Shown here in pieces: positions 45,037 to 55,073 of a DNA stretch of 64,000 nt. The notes under the pieces were generated by a model, which saw only the letters and a program-made list of their open reading frames with translations, was not told the origin of the DNA and did not search any database. A program made the translations under genes and the position numbers. The stretch comes from Paenibacillus glycanilyticus (lineage in GTDB: Bacteria > Bacillota > Bacilli > Paenibacillales > Paenibacillaceae): contig NZ_BSSQ01000016.1 of the NCBI RefSeq assembly GCF_030161375.1, positions 1 to 64,000 of the forward strand. Reading direction: 5' to 3'. Every line of letters begins with the position of its first letter. Position 1 is the stretch's first letter.

Positions 45037-46695
45037 ATGGGAAAGAAACGCATGGCATGGGTAGGCGGATTCTTGGCATTATGCATGATTTTGGTGACGG
45101 CTTGCGGCTCGAATAACAATAACGCGAGCAATACGGGGAACGCGGCATCAAGCGCTAGTCCGTCGGCTTCCGCAGCCGCATCGGGCAACTCGGGCAAACC
45201 GCTGTCGATTGGTCTCGTTAACCCTGTAACCACTTTTGACGTGTTCAACTTGGATAATGCGGGCCTGTTCGTCAATTCCTTCATGAGCGATACGCTTCTG
45301 GCGCTTAATAAGGATTACGGCTTTGATCCGAAGCTGGCGGAGTCGATTGAGACGACCGACAATCAGACGTACACGATCAAGCTCAACAAAAACGCGAAAT
45401 GGAGCGATGGCCAGCCGTTTACGGCCGACGACGTGGAATTTACGCTCAGCATGTTTACCGATGCCAACGTGAAAACCTTGCTTAACCTGACCTTCCTGGA
45501 CGGTCTGGATGCGGCAGGCAAACGGACGGCCGATCAAACTACGCTTCCGTTCTATGCGAAGACCGATGACTACACCTTTACGATTAAAACGAAAAACCCG
45601 ATGGAAGCGACGCAATTCGAGTCCCAATTCGGTACGTATGTGCGTTACTTGCCTAAACACGTATTGAAGGATGTCGCTCCCGTTGATTTTAACAAAAACG
45701 AGTTTATGATGAACCCTACCGTTACTAACGGCGCCTACAAATTCGTGAAGTTTGCCAAAGACCAATATGTTCAGATGGAAGCCAATCCGCTTTATTACGG
45801 CGGCGAACCGTCTATTAAAGAGTTGTTCGTGAAAATGATGCCGGCAACAAACCTCGCTGCGCAGCTGCAGACCGGCGATATTCAGATGACGGCTCCAGCT
45901 GTAGGTCTTATTCCGATTCAGGACTTCGATAAAGTTCAGAACATGGCGAATGTCGCGACTGGCTTCGGCGATGCCAACAATCCGAACGTATTGTTCATCA
46001 ACACGCAGAAATTCACGGATCCGAAAGTGCGTCAGGCTATCGCTTATGCGATCAACCGCCAGCTTATCGTGGATCAGCTGCTGAAGGGGCAAGGCGATCT
46101 TGTCGACGGCATGCTTGGCAAGATGCATCCTTATTATAATGCCGATATTCCGCAATATTCGTACGATCCGGAGAAAGCCAAGCAACTGCTGAAGGAAGCA
46201 GGCTGGGACTTCAGTACGCCAATTGAATTTGTTGTTCCGACGGGCAACAAAATCCGTGAACAAGCATCCGATATCGCCGCCGAGAATCTGAAGGCAGCCG
46301 GATTGAAAGTGCAAGTAACGAAGCTTGATTTTCCGACTACGTATCAAAGAGCTCTGAAGCATGATTACGATCTGACGATTATGAACTTTGGATTCATTCT
46401 TGATCCGGGCAGTGTATTCGGATTCTTCCTAACCGGCGTTCCTTACAATATTCCGCAATACTCTAGCGCAGAGGTCGATAAACTGATCGGCCAAGGAGCA
46501 ATGGAGCTTGATCCAGCCAAACGTCTTGATATCTACAAACAAATTCAGCAAATATTGCACGACGATGTTCCTTTTATTGCCCTCTATGCGGACAAACAAA
46601 TGTATGCCTCGTCCAAAGATCTCAATCTTGGCAAAGGCATTGAGACGAGCGCAATCGGCCTCGTGAATAACGTATCGCAATGGAAAATGAACTAG
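45037..46695 (+). CDS. Peptide-binding lipoprotein (SBP family 5)
   Basis: Extracellular solute-binding lipoprotein, 552 residues. The lipobox is VTAC with C23; a Ser/Ala/Asn-rich linker of about 40 residues follows, then the family 5 fold (LAESIETTDNQTYTIKL, ADDVEFTLSMF, VRQAIAYAINRQLIVDQLL). Substrates of the family are di- and oligopeptides, opines or nickel; linkage to AbgB-like genes suggests acylated peptides or amides. RBS GGTGGAGGGG. Confidence 0.93.
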   Translation: MGKKRMAWVGGFLALCMILVTACGSNNNNASNTGNAASSASPSASAAASGNSGKPLSIGLVNPVTTFDVFNLDNAGLFVNSFMSDTLLALNKDYGFDPKLAESIETTDNQTYTIKLNKNAKWSDGQPFTADDVEFTLSMFTDANVKTLLNLTFLDGLDAAGKRTADQTTLPFYAKTDDYTFTIKTKNPMEATQFESQFGTYVRYLPKHVLKDVAPVDFNKNEFMMNPTVTNGAYKFVKFAKDQYVQMEANPLYYGGEPSIKELFVKMMPATNLAAQLQTGDIQMTAPAVGLIPIQDFDKVQNMANVATGFGDANNPNVLFINTQKFTDPKVRQAIAYAINRQLIVDQLLKGQGDLVDGMLGKMHPYYNADIPQYSYDPEKAKQLLKEAGWDFSTPIEFVVPTGNKIREQASDIAAENLKAAGLKVQVTKLDFPTTYQRALKHDYDLTIMNFGFILDPGSVFGFFLTGVPYNIPQYSSAEVDKLIGQGAMELDPAKRLDIYKQIQQILHDDVPFIALYADKQMYASSKDLNLGKGIETSAIGLVNNVSQWKMN

Positions 46696-46708
46696 AGAGG
46701 TGCCAAGG

Positions 46709-48166
46709 ATGAAGGAGAACAAGGATATCGTTCAAGCGGTAACGGAAGCGATTGAGGGTAAGAGGGATTTATTTATTCAGGTCAGCGATCAAATATGGGG
46801 TTATGCGGAAACCAGGTTTGAAGAAGTCCGTTCTGCCGAACTGTTATGTCGGGCGCTTGAGCAAGAAGGGTTCCACGTGGAACGTCGCGTTGCGGAGCTC
46901 GACACCGGATTTATAGGCAGTTATGGCAGCGGATCTCCCGTCATTGCTATTCTTGGCGAGTTTGACGCCTTGGCAAGCTTAAGCCAGGAAGCGGGAAAAG
47001 CGTCGTTTGCTCCGGTCATGCCGGGCGCAAACGGCCATGGCTGCGGGCATAATTTGCTTGGAGCGGGTTCGCTTGCCGCGGCGGTAGCGGTGAAGGACTA
47101 CTTTGTTAAGCAAGGCATAACAGGTACAATTCGCTACTATGGCTGTCCGGCGGAAGAGAGCGGCTCCGGCAAGGCATACATGGCGAGAGCGGGGCTGTTC
47201 GAGGACGTCGATGCGGCATTCTGCTGGCACCCGGCGACGACAAACGTCGTGATGCATATGTCCTCGCTTGCAAATCTGCATGTCCACTTCAAATTTGCGG
47301 GCAAGAGCGCCCATGCGGCAGCCGCGCCGCATCTTGGACGGAGCGCGCTCGATGCTGTGGAGCTCATGAATGTAGGGGTCAATTACCTCCGCGAGCATAT
47401 GATCAGCGAAGCCCGCATTCATTACGCCGTAACCAACACGGGCGGGTTTGCGCCAAACGTGGTGCAGGCTGAAGCAGAGGTCAATTATTTAATTCGCGCG
47501 CCTAAAGCGTTCCAAGTCCACCCGCTATTCGAACGAGTACTAGATGTGGCGCGGGGTGCAGCGTTAATGACAGGCACGAAAATGTCCTACCACTATGAGG
47601 GAGGGGCATCTAACCTCATACCAAACGCAACGCTGGAAGGCAAAATGCATGAATTTCTGCAAGAGCTGGACCTGCCGCTATACACCGATGAAGAGATCTC
47701 GTTTGCCAAGGCTATTCTGGATACGATTCCGGCTGATGACCGGCAGGCTGCCGCGGCACAAGTAGGGAAAGATGCCGCAGCTATGCTGATGGAGATGCCG
47801 CTTGCCGGCTTTGTAGCTCCGCTGATGGACCGAATGATTGTTATGCCTGGTTCTACGGATGTTGGAGACGTCAGTTGGAATGTCCCTACGGCGCAATGCG
47901 GTACGGCAACATGGGCCTTCGCGACGCAAGCCCATTCTTGGCAGGCCGTAGCGCAAGGGAAAAGCGGCTATGCGCATAAGGGAATGTTGCTGGCCGGTAA
48001 AGCGATGGCCTGCACAGCCATTGCGGCGGTGCTCGACCCGTCGCTGATCGCGAAAGCGAAGGTCGAGCTGCTGGAACGGCTTGGCGGCGAGACGTATGTG
48101 GCCCCGTTCCCGGCTGAAGTGAAGCCGCCGGCAAGCCAATCGCAGCCGTCAGTAGTGACGGTGTAG
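46709..48166 (+). CDS. M20 amidohydrolase, AbgB-like (copy 3)
   Basis: Third AbgB-type amidohydrolase in the window, 485 residues, clearly more distant from copies 1 and 2 than they are from each other. HGCGHN, CPAEE and WHPA (third Gly replaced by Ala) mark the metal site; NTGGFAPNVVQAEAEVNYLIR is the dimer domain. It follows the binding-protein gene by 13 bp and is probably the last gene of the transporter operon, so it would cleave what is imported. ATG 46709 follows GAGAGG. Confidence 0.87.
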   Translation: MKENKDIVQAVTEAIEGKRDLFIQVSDQIWGYAETRFEEVRSAELLCRALEQEGFHVERRVAELDTGFIGSYGSGSPVIAILGEFDALASLSQEAGKASFAPVMPGANGHGCGHNLLGAGSLAAAVAVKDYFVKQGITGTIRYYGCPAEESGSGKAYMARAGLFEDVDAAFCWHPATTNVVMHMSSLANLHVHFKFAGKSAHAAAAPHLGRSALDAVELMNVGVNYLREHMISEARIHYAVTNTGGFAPNVVQAEAEVNYLIRAPKAFQVHPLFERVLDVARGAALMTGTKMSYHYEGGASNLIPNATLEGKMHEFLQELDLPLYTDEEISFAKAILDTIPADDRQAAAAQVGKDAAAMLMEMPLAGFVAPLMDRMIVMPGSTDVGDVSWNVPTAQCGTATWAFATQAHSWQAVAQGKSGYAHKGMLLAGKAMACTAIAAVLDPSLIAKAKVELLERLGGETYVAPFPAEVKPPASQSQPSVVTV

Positions 48167-48182
48167 CGAATTTAATAGCTGA

Positions 48183-48235
48183 AGGACCATCTAATCGGGA
48201 AGCTGAGTGGCTAACCGTTAGATGGTCCTTTTTTT
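48183..48235 (+). terminator. Intrinsic terminator of the transporter operon
   Basis: AGGACCATCTAA/TTAGATGGTCCT, 12-bp perfect stem with a 23-base loop and a run of seven T. Confidence 0.88.
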
Positions 48236-48247
48236 GTTATGGAGCGC

Positions 48248-48380
48248 CCTGCACGGAATGCAGGATAATGGCTCTAAAAAGGTGGAGTAGAGGAGATCGG
48301 TTGCACCGAATGCACTATATTCCGCTAAATCGAGCCGAATTTGGCTGCACTGCAAGATGATCCTGCACTTCGTGCAGGAT
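48248..48380. repeat. Cluster of TGCA palindromic units
   Basis: Four related units in 133 bp: CCTGCA-CGGAA-TGCAGG (48248-48264), TGCA-CCGAA-TGCA (48302-48314), TGCA-C-TGCA (48346-48354) and ATCCTGCAC-TTC-GTGCAGGAT (48360-48380). The last is a 9-bp perfect hairpin. It has the look of a dispersed intergenic palindromic repeat of the REP type. Confidence 0.55.
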
Positions 48381-48621
48381 ATGCTGAGTAACGGGGTTCA
48401 TTTGCTCGTTTATGATGTATTCTGTGCAACGTAGGGAAAGAACGAAGGACAGTGTGAAGTAGTGAAAAAGCGTAGCATGGCCTGTATGGGATGAAATTGA
48501 AGTATACTGCAGCTGTTCGGCGATAGAGGCCTGTTTTATTGTTGGAGTGAGATAACGTGGCTTGATAATGCGAATAGGGATGGAGCATCGTGCCAACAAG
48601 GGGGAATGGTGTGCTGATCCC
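48381..48621. other. Intergenic stretch without a recognised gene
   Basis: About 240 bp between the TGCA repeat cluster and the gcvPB terminator. No open frame with a ribosome site and no clear structure was seen. Confidence 0.5.
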
Positions 48622-48655
48622 AAAAAGAGCGGCTGATCCGGAGATCAGCCGCTTT
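48622..48655 (-). terminator. Terminator of the gcvT operon
   Basis: AGCGGCTGATC, loop of four, and its complement; on the minus strand a T run follows after one C. It ends gcvT-gcvPA-gcvPB. Confidence 0.82.
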
Positions 48656-48678
48656 GTTAGTTGTGTAAAGTTACCGGC

Positions 48679-50181
48679 TTAGTTACAGGAGCAGTTCAGA
48701 ATCGGCTTGCGTGCCGCGGTTGTTTCGTCGAGACGGCGGACGACGGTGCCGTATGGTGCGTTCAGCACAAGCTCCGGATTGGTGCGGGCTTCCTCGGCGA
48801 TTTGAATCATCGTGTCGATGAAGCCGTCCAGCGTTTCTTTGCTTTCGGTTTCGGTAGGCTCGATCATAATGCATTCTTCCACGTTAAGCGGGAAGTAGAT
48901 CGTTGGCGGATGGTAGCCGAAGTCGAGCAATCGCTTCGCCACATCCAAGGTGCGAACGCCGTAATTCGCCTTCAAGCCGCGGCCCGACATCACGAATTCA
49001 TGCTTGCAGACGCCAGGGTATGGCATTTCGTAGTAAGGGGCCAGACGGGCCATCATGTAGTTCGCGTTAAGCACCGCGCATTCCGATACATGCTTCAGAC
49101 CTTCCGGTCCATACGTCCGGATATAAGTGTAAGCACGAACAAGAATGCCGAAGTTGCCATAAAACGCTTTGACGCGGCCGATCGATGCCGGACGGTCGTA
49201 ATCGAAGAAGTAGGAGCCGTCTGTCGCCTGGGCTACAATCGGTTTCGGCAGGAACGGAATGAGCTTGCTCTTCACGCCAACCGGACCAGCGCCGGGACCG
49301 CCGCCGCCATGCGGAGTGCTCATCGTCTTATGCAGATTAAGGTGAACGACGTCAAAGCCCATGTCGCCCGGACGCGTAATGCCCATAATAGCGTTGGAGT
49401 TTGCTCCGTCATAATAGAGCAGTCCGCCAGCTTCGTGGATAATAGTTGCGATCTCGACGATTTGCTCCTCGAATAGACCAAGCGTACTCGGGTTCGTCAG
49501 CATTAGCGCCGCCGTATCGCTGCCTACCGCTGCTCGGAGAGCGTCCAGATCGACCATGCCGCGTTCGTTCGACTTGATCGTAATCGTCTCGAAACCGGCA
49601 ACTGTCGCGCTTGCGGGGTTTGTGCCATGGGAGGAATCCGGTACGATTACCTTCGTGCGCACCTCGCCGCGGCTTTCGTGATAGGCGCGGATCATCATCA
49701 GACCAGTCCATTCCCCGTGTGCTCCGGCGGCAGGCTGCAAAGTCACTTGGTCCATGCCTGTTAATGCCGCCAGATCGTTCTGCAACGTATAGAGCAGTTC
49801 AAGAGCGCCTTGAATGCTCTCTTCCGGCTGGTAAGGATGGATTTTGGCAAAACCCGCGAAGCGGGCCGTATCTTCGTTAATCTTAGGGTTATATTTCATC
49901 GTACAGGAACCTAGCGGATAAAAGCCGTTATCTACGCCGAAGTTGCGGCGGGAAAGCTCGGTATAATGGCGGATGACATCCACTTCATAGACTTCGGGAA
50001 GCTCAGCCGGTGCTTGGCGCAGCATGGAAGCCGGAATGTATTCGGAAGCGGGTTTCTCCGGTACGTCGCAGGCTGGAAGGGAGTAAGCGACACGTCCAGG
50101 TTTGCTTAATTCGAAAATCAGCGCTTTTTCCGGTTTACCCGCATCTTCTGTTTTCTCTGCTTTTGTATTCATCGTAATCAT
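48679..50181 (-). CDS. gcvPB: Glycine dehydrogenase (decarboxylating) subunit 2
   Basis: C-terminal half of the glycine cleavage P protein; with GcvPA it decarboxylates glycine and passes the aminomethyl group to lipoyl-GcvH. The PLP lysine is K285 in [21 protein letters not shown]. 500 residues. GGAGGAG lies eight bases before the ATG, which overlaps the gcvPA stop by 4 bp. Last gene of the glycine-riboswitch-controlled operon. Confidence 0.96.
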   Translation of the reverse strand: MITMNTKAEKTEDAGKPEKALIFELSKPGRVAYSLPACDVPEKPASEYIPASMLRQAPAELPEVYEVDVIRHYTELSRRNFGVDNGFYPLGSCTMKYNPKINEDTARFAGFAKIHPYQPEESIQGALELLYTLQNDLAALTGMDQVTLQPAAGAHGEWTGLMMIRAYHESRGEVRTKVIVPDSSHGTNPASATVAGFETITIKSNERGMVDLDALRAAVGSDTAALMLTNPSTLGLFEEQIVEIATIIHEAGGLLYYDGANSNAIMGITRPGDMGFDVVHLNLHKTMSTPHGGGGPGAGPVGVKSKLIPFLPKPIVAQATDGSYFFDYDRPASIGRVKAFYGNFGILVRAYTYIRTYGPEGLKHVSECAVLNANYMMARLAPYYEMPYPGVCKHEFVMSGRGLKANYGVRTLDVAKRLLDFGYHPPTIYFPLNVEECIMIEPTETESKETLDGFIDTMIQIAEEARTNPELVLNAPYGTVVRRLDETTAARKPILNCSCN

Positions 50182-51536
50182 GCTACCGACTCCTCCAATC
50201 TATTGGCAAAGCTCTCGATTTCGCTGCGCGTGCGTTTTTCCGTGACCGCAATCAGCATATGGCCTTTAAGCTCGGGATAGGAAATGCCAAGATCATAACC
50301 GCCGATAAAGCCGGCTTCGAGCAGCTTAAGGTTAGTCTCGCGTACAGAAGCGCCCTCAGGGAGTTTAATGACAAATTCATTAAAGAACGGTGTGCCGAAT
50401 GCAAGCTCGAAGCCGTGCTGCTGCAATTCGCTTGCCGCAAAATGCGCCTTCTGCACATTCAGATTGGCGGCGTCAATCAATCCTTGCTTGCCCATTGTCG
50501 ACAGGTAGATGGATGCGCACAAGGCAAGCAATGCCTGGTTGGAACAGATATTGGACGTCGCTTTCTCGCGGCGGATATGCTGCTCGCGGGCTTGCAGCGT
50601 AAGAACGAATCCGCGCTTGCCGTCGAGGTCTTTCGTTTGTCCGACGATCCGTCCCGGCATCCGGCGGGTAAGCGGCTCGGCTACGGCGAAAAATCCGCAA
50701 GTAGGACCGCCGAGCGACATCGAGATGCCAAGCGGCTGCGCATCGCCGACGCAAATATCCGCGCCAAGCTTGCCCGGCGTCTCGAGAAGGCCAAGCGACA
50801 TCGGGTTCGTGCTTACGACGAACAACCCTTTTACGCCGTGAATAATCGGTTCAATGGCTGCAAGATCTTCAACAGCGCCGAAGAAGTTAGGCGATTGAAC
50901 CAGGACAGCGGCTGTATCTGTCGTTACGGCTTCCTTCAATGCCTCCAAATCGGTAACGCCATTCGCATAACCGACTTCAACGACCTCCAGGTTCAACCCT
51001 TTGGCCATCGTAAGTACCATTTCGCGTGCTTCCGGATGAACGGTCCGGGAGATAACGAGTTGCTTCCGCTTGGTTGCTCCCGCAGCTAGCGCGCCTGCTT
51101 CGGAGAGCGCGGTTGTGCCGTCATACATACTGGCGTTAGCCACGGCCATGCCGGTCAGCATGCAGATATAGGATTGGAACTCGAAGATCGCTTGCAGCTC
51201 GCCTTGGCTGATCTCCGGCTGATAAGGGGTGTAAGCCGTATAAAATTCCGAACGCGAAATCATATGGTTAATGACAACCGGAAGGTGATGATCGTAAATT
51301 CCCGCGCCTAGGAAACTTTTGTAGCGGTCCGTATCGGCGTTTTGTCCGGCGAGCTCTTTCATATGCTCAAGTAATGACCATTCATCGAGCGCCGATGACA
51401 TCGGCAACGTGCCGCGGTAACGGATCGACTCCGGAATATCGCGGAATAGCTCTTCTGTATTCGATACGCCAATCGTAGCGAGCATATCGGCTTGGTCTTG
51501 ATCAGTCATCGGAATATAACGGTGTAGATTTGGCAT
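50178..51536 (-). CDS. gcvPA: Glycine dehydrogenase (decarboxylating) subunit 1
   Basis: N-terminal half of the split P protein. [37 protein letters not shown] and [20 protein letters not shown] are diagnostic. ATG 51536 has AAGGAG 12 bases upstream; the GTG at 51548 overlaps the gcvT stop and is too near the ribosome site. About 452 residues. Split gcvP subunits are usual in Bacillota. Confidence 0.95.
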   Translation of the reverse strand: MPNLHRYIPMTDQDQADMLATIGVSNTEELFRDIPESIRYRGTLPMSSALDEWSLLEHMKELAGQNADTDRYKSFLGAGIYDHHLPVVINHMISRSEFYTAYTPYQPEISQGELQAIFEFQSYICMLTGMAVANASMYDGTTALSEAGALAAGATKRKQLVISRTVHPEAREMVLTMAKGLNLEVVEVGYANGVTDLEALKEAVTTDTAAVLVQSPNFFGAVEDLAAIEPIIHGVKGLFVVSTNPMSLGLLETPGKLGADICVGDAQPLGISMSLGGPTCGFFAVAEPLTRRMPGRIVGQTKDLDGKRGFVLTLQAREQHIRREKATSNICSNQALLALCASIYLSTMGKQGLIDAANLNVQKAHFAASELQQHGFELAFGTPFFNEFVIKLPEGASVRETNLKLLEAGFIGGYDLGISYPELKGHMLIAVTEKRTRSEIESFANRLEESVA

Positions 51537-51544
51537 AACGGGAA

Positions 51545-52657
51545 TCACTCCTTCGGAAGTCTTTTATAGAATGGGGTAGGGATTACAGCTGCTTTCAGCT
51601 TCTTGCCGCGAATTTCCACTTCGAGCTCCGTGCCGACAGCCGCATATTCCGTGCTGATCAAGGCGAGCCCGAGGTTGCGCTTCAGCGTTGGCGATTGGGT
51701 ACCGGTTGTCACCTCGCCAATCTGAACGTCACCGATGTAGACCGGATAGTGGCAACGCGGGATTCCGCGGTCAATCATCTCGATGCCAACCAGCTTGCGC
51801 GGCAGACCGTCTTGCTTTTGCTTAACCAGCGCGTCTTTGCCGATGAAATCTTCCTTGCCCAGCTTAACGAAAAAGGAAACGCCGGCTTCGAGCGGGGAAA
51901 TCGTACTGGAAAGTTCCTGTCCATACAGCGGAAGGCGGGCTTCAAACCGAAGCGTATCCCGTGCGCCAAGTCCGGCAGGAAGAAGGCCAAGCGGCTCGCC
52001 TGCCGCAAGCAACGTCTTCCAGACGTCACCCGCTTGCTCCGACGGTACGTAAATCTCGAATCCGTCTTCGCCGGTATACCCGGTTCTGGAGACGAGGACA
52101 GGCAATCCGGTCAATCCGGTATCCGTCCGGAAGTGGAAGGAGGAGAGTTCCAGCGTCTCGGAATCGGCGCCGGCCGCTTTCATAATCTCCACCGCCAGTG
52201 GTCCTTGCAGCGCCAGCAATGCGGTCTGATCCGACTTGTTCTCAAGGACAACGTCGCCGATGAGATGCTCTTCAAGCCAGCTAAAATCTTTATCGATATT
52301 GGAAGCATTTACGACGACCATATATTGATCGGCCGAGATCCGGTAGACGAGCAGGTCGTCCACAACGCCTCCGCCTGGGTAACACATTAACGTATATTGC
52401 GCCTGGCCGTCGGATAGCTTGGAGACATCGTTGGTCGTCATGCGCTGCAGGAAGCTTTCGGCAAACGTTCCGGTCACCATAAATTCACCCATATGCGACA
52501 CGTCGAACAGTCCGGCCTGCTGCCTTACCGCGTCGTGTTCCTTCTGAATGCCGGAGAACTGAACGGGCAATTCCCAGCCTCCAAAGTCAATGCAGCGGAC
52601 GCCAAAAAGGTCGGAATAATAAGGGTGCAGCGGCGTTTTTTTCAGATCGAGCGTCAT
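51545..52657 (-). CDS. gcvT: Glycine cleavage T protein (aminomethyltransferase)
   Basis: Transfers the one-carbon unit from lipoyl-GcvH to tetrahydrofolate and frees ammonia. 370 residues; [24 protein letters not shown] and [20 protein letters not shown] are family signatures. ATG 52657 follows GAGGAGG; the frame stays open further upstream through the riboswitch platform but that part is leader. First gene after the minus-strand glycine riboswitch. Confidence 0.96.
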   Translation of the reverse strand: MTLDLKKTPLHPYYSDLFGVRCIDFGGWELPVQFSGIQKEHDAVRQQAGLFDVSHMGEFMVTGTFAESFLQRMTTNDVSKLSDGQAQYTLMCYPGGGVVDDLLVYRISADQYMVVVNASNIDKDFSWLEEHLIGDVVLENKSDQTALLALQGPLAVEIMKAAGADSETLELSSFHFRTDTGLTGLPVLVSRTGYTGEDGFEIYVPSEQAGDVWKTLLAAGEPLGLLPAGLGARDTLRFEARLPLYGQELSSTISPLEAGVSFFVKLGKEDFIGKDALVKQKQDGLPRKLVGIEMIDRGIPRCHYPVYIGDVQIGEVTTGTQSPTLKRNLGLALISTEYAAVGTELEVEIRGKKLKAAVIPTPFYKRLPKE

Positions 52658-52702
52658 TTGCAATTCGCCTCCTCTAGTCGATTGATTGGTCATGCCGTAC
52701 GC

Positions 52703-52778
52703 AAAAAAGGACAGCAGCAAAAAGGCGGCGCGCACGGTTATGAAGCCGTCCTCGCTTGTCCTCGTTGCTCTGTCCTTT
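52703..52778 (-). terminator. Riboswitch-controlled terminator before gcvT
   Basis: On the minus strand GGACAGAGCA pairs with TGCTGCTGTCC (one bulge), followed by six T. The 5' arm overlaps the 3' strand of the second aptamer's P1 stem, so glycine binding should prevent the terminator. Confidence 0.72.
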
Positions 52779-52952
52779 GTACCTGAGAGTTACCTTGCGC
52801 TTAAGCAAGTTTCCCCGTGGGCGACCCCGTCGAAGCGGGATTCTCTCCAGAGTTGCGTCCAGCAAAGGTCCTTTTGCCTGAGAGATTCCCCTCCCATGTG
52901 AGGGTTACTCCTTCGGCGCCGCCGCAAACTTGACCGGGCGATCTCTCCCATT
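52766..52952 (-). promoter_or_regulatory. Tandem glycine riboswitch of gcvT-gcvPA-gcvPB
   Basis: Minus strand. Two aptamers in series: the first runs from GGGAGAGATCGCC through GCCGAAGGAGTAA and ATCTCTCAGGCAAAAGGACC; the second begins at CTCTGGAGAGAATCC and ends AACTCTCAGGTACAAAGGACAGAG. These are the conserved glycine riboswitch blocks. It is an ON switch in relatives: glycine allows read-through to the cleavage operon. Confidence 0.92.
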
Positions 52953-52987
52953 GCCTTCATACGCATATTTTGGAATGTCTTACTATA

Positions 52988-53017
52988 TTATTACACAGGT
53001 ATGGGAATAGGTGTCAA
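52988..53017 (-). promoter_or_regulatory. Promoter of the gcvT operon
   Basis: Minus strand TTGACA with TAATAA after 18 bases, just upstream of the first aptamer. The -35 is perfect, the -10 weaker. Confidence 0.5.
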
Positions 53018-53055
53018 TACAAAACGCGGAAAAATAAAATTTTATGTAAGGTATA

Positions 53056-53085
53056 TTGACATGAGGCTTGTCCCTGCATTATTCT
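53056..53085 (+). promoter_or_regulatory. Promoter of the glyA operon
   Basis: TTGACA and TATTCT with an 18-base spacer, about 45 bases before the plus-strand riboswitch. Confidence 0.6.
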
Positions 53086-53127
53086 AAGGGCAATCATTAC
53101 CAAATTTCATATGCGGATGACGATGCA

Positions 53128-53322
53128 AGGGAGAGACCGAAGGGGCATAGGCTCTGGAGGCACCGAAGGAGCAAGTCGAAGGCTGCCAGCCGTAGATTAA
53201 TCTCTCAGGTAAAAGTACCTGCATCCGACGCAACTCTGGAGAGAGCGAACAAGCCACCAAAGGGGTAACAACGGATTCGGTTAACGAAGATCGTTTAAAC
53301 TCTCAGGTACCCGGGACAGAGA
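53128..53322 (+). promoter_or_regulatory. Tandem glycine riboswitch of the glyA operon
   Basis: Plus strand. First aptamer GGGAGAGACCGAAGGGGC, with CACCGAAGGAGCAAG and AATCTCTCAGGTAAAAGTACC; second aptamer begins CTCTGGAGAGAGCG, contains CACCAAAGGGGTAAC and ends AACTCTCAGGTACCCGGGACAGAG. Both glycine aptamer signatures are present. It controls glyA and probably the five genes behind it. Confidence 0.93.
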
Positions 53323-53354
53323 ACACGGCGCATGCCGGTTCTCTGTCCCTTTTT
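53313..53354 (+). terminator. Riboswitch-controlled terminator before glyA
   Basis: GGGACAGAGAAC/GTTCTCTGTCCC, 12-bp stem plus an inner hairpin, then TTTTT. Its 5' arm shares bases with the end of the second aptamer, so terminator and ligand-bound aptamer exclude one another. Confidence 0.9.
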
Positions 53355-53389
53355 GTTATTCCCGTCTACTACATAGGAGGTGTTCTGAC

Positions 53390-54631
53390 TTGAGTTTACT
53401 TACGCGTGATCCCGACCTGCATGCCGCTATCGAGCGGGAGCATGGACGGCAATTAAAAACATTGGAGCTGATTGCTTCCGAAAATATCGTAAGCCCGGAA
53501 GTGATGGAAGCGATGGGTACGGTCCTCACGAATAAATACGCGGAAGGTTATCCGGGCAAGCGGTATTACGGAGGCTGCGAGTACGTGGACGAAGCGGAGA
53601 CGCTCGCCATCGAGAGGGCCAAGCAACTGTTTGGCGCCGCTTACGCCAACGTTCAGCCGCATTCCGGCGCGCAAGCCAATACGGCCGTTCTGTTCCATTT
53701 CCTGAAGCCCGGAGACAAGATTATGGGCATGAATTTGTCGCAAGGAGGCCATCTCACGCATGGCAGTCCCGTCAGTCTGTCGGGCAAATGGTTCGATGTC
53801 GCAAGTTATGGGGTAGACGAACAGACGCATCTGATTAATTACGATCTTGTAGAGACGGTTGCCCGCAAAGAGAAACCTTCTCTCATAATCGCAGGGGCAA
53901 GCGCGTATCCCCGCATCATTGATTTTGCGAAGTTTAAGGAAATCGCAGACTTGGTCGGGGCAAAATTGATGGTCGACATGGCGCATATTGCCGGACTTGT
54001 TGCAGCGGACCTTCATCCGTCGCCAGTGCCGTATGCGGACGTGACAACAAGCACGACGCATAAGACCTTGCGCGGACCGCGCGGCGGACTTCTTCTGACC
54101 AATGACGAAGAGACAGCCAAAGGCCTTAATAAATCCATTTTCCCGGGCATTCAAGGCGGACCGCTCATGCATGTGATCGCCGCGAAAGCCGTCAGCTTCC
54201 TGGAAGCTCTTCAGCCTTCGTTCCGGGTATATGCCGAGCGGGTTGTAAGCAACGCAAGAACACTCGCAAACACGTTGAAAGAAGAAGGGGCAACGCTTGT
54301 ATCCGGTGGAACGGATAATCATCTGATGCTGATTGACGTCAGGCCCTGGGGGCTTACCGGGAAGGAAGCCGAGAAGCTGCTCGAACAGGTTGGCATTACC
54401 GTCAATAAAAATACGATTCCGGGCGAAACGGCAAGCCCGTTCGTCACAAGCGGCGTTCGGATCGGCACGCCCGCGCTGACGACTAGAGGTATGGGCGCGG
54501 CAGAGATGCAGATGCTTGGACAATGTATCGCCGGCGCTTTGAAGCACCGGGATGACCCGGTTGCCATGGCCAGAATCGGTCAACAGACCGCAGAGCTAGC
54601 AGGAGCGTTTCCGTTATTTTCGAGAGAATAG
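53390..54631 (+). CDS. glyA: Serine hydroxymethyltransferase
   Basis: PLP enzyme that interconverts glycine plus methylene-tetrahydrofolate and serine. PLP lysine K225 in [30 protein letters not shown] and [15 protein letters not shown] near the N-terminus. 413 residues, full length. The start is TTG eight bases after AGGAGGTG. Placed behind a glycine riboswitch, it probably runs toward serine here. A housekeeping copy may exist elsewhere in the genome. Confidence 0.96.
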   Translation: MSLLTRDPDLHAAIEREHGRQLKTLELIASENIVSPEVMEAMGTVLTNKYAEGYPGKRYYGGCEYVDEAETLAIERAKQLFGAAYANVQPHSGAQANTAVLFHFLKPGDKIMGMNLSQGGHLTHGSPVSLSGKWFDVASYGVDEQTHLINYDLVETVARKEKPSLIIAGASAYPRIIDFAKFKEIADLVGAKLMVDMAHIAGLVAADLHPSPVPYADVTTSTTHKTLRGPRGGLLLTNDEETAKGLNKSIFPGIQGGPLMHVIAAKAVSFLEALQPSFRVYAERVVSNARTLANTLKEEGATLVSGGTDNHLMLIDVRPWGLTGKEAEKLLEQVGITVNKNTIPGETASPFVTSGVRIGTPALTTRGMGAAEMQMLGQCIAGALKHRDDPVAMARIGQQTAELAGAFPLFSRE

Positions 54632-54650
54632 ATCCTAGAGAGGAGTTTTT

Positions 54651-55046
54651 ATGATGAGCGAGATTAAAGCGGGTTTGGGATATTCGGAGGAGCATGAATG
54701 GGCAGAGGCGCGCGGCACGACGGTAAGGATCGGAATTACGGATTTTGCGCAATCGCAGCTAGGCGATATTGTATTTGTGGAGTTGCCGGAGGTAGGAATG
54801 AAGCTGGACGCGAACGATGCCATGGGTACCATTGAGTCGGTTAAGACGGTGTCCGATCTGTATTGTCCGGTGGGCGGGCGTGTCGTTCAAGTTAACGAAG
54901 AGCTGCTGGACGCTCCTCAGAAGGTTAACGAAGATCCGTACGGAGAAGGCTGGATTATTGAGATCGAAGTAGACGGAGACGCATCGGCGGAAGTAGAGGG
55001 ACTGCTTAGCGCGGAGGCATACGCGGCTTTTATCGAGGGTAAATAA
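54651..55046 (+). CDS. gcvH: Glycine cleavage H protein
   Basis: Lipoyl carrier that shuttles the aminomethyl group among the P, T and L proteins. The lipoyl lysine is in [13 protein letters not shown] (K65 from this start). [11 protein letters not shown] and [21 protein letters not shown] are family marks. 131 residues. ATG 54651 and 54654 are both possible; GAGAGGAG precedes both. 19 bp after glyA. Confidence 0.96.
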   Translation: MMSEIKAGLGYSEEHEWAEARGTTVRIGITDFAQSQLGDIVFVELPEVGMKLDANDAMGTIESVKTVSDLYCPVGGRVVQVNEELLDAPQKVNEDPYGEGWIIEIEVDGDASAEVEGLLSAEAYAAFIEGK

Positions 55047-55073
55047 CCTGGATTTAAGGGAGGGGACGGCAGG

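Noticed and set aside
45148-46362. A 404-codon open frame on the minus strand across the binding-protein gene
   Set aside because: Antisense shadow; composition is Arg/Ile/His-rich with no recognisable domain.
53068-53268. A 66-codon plus-strand frame within the glyA leader
   Set aside because: It lies inside the riboswitch aptamers, so the bases are explained by RNA structure.
53453-54583. A 376-codon open frame on the minus strand across glyA
   Set aside because: Shadow of glyA; low-quality composition.
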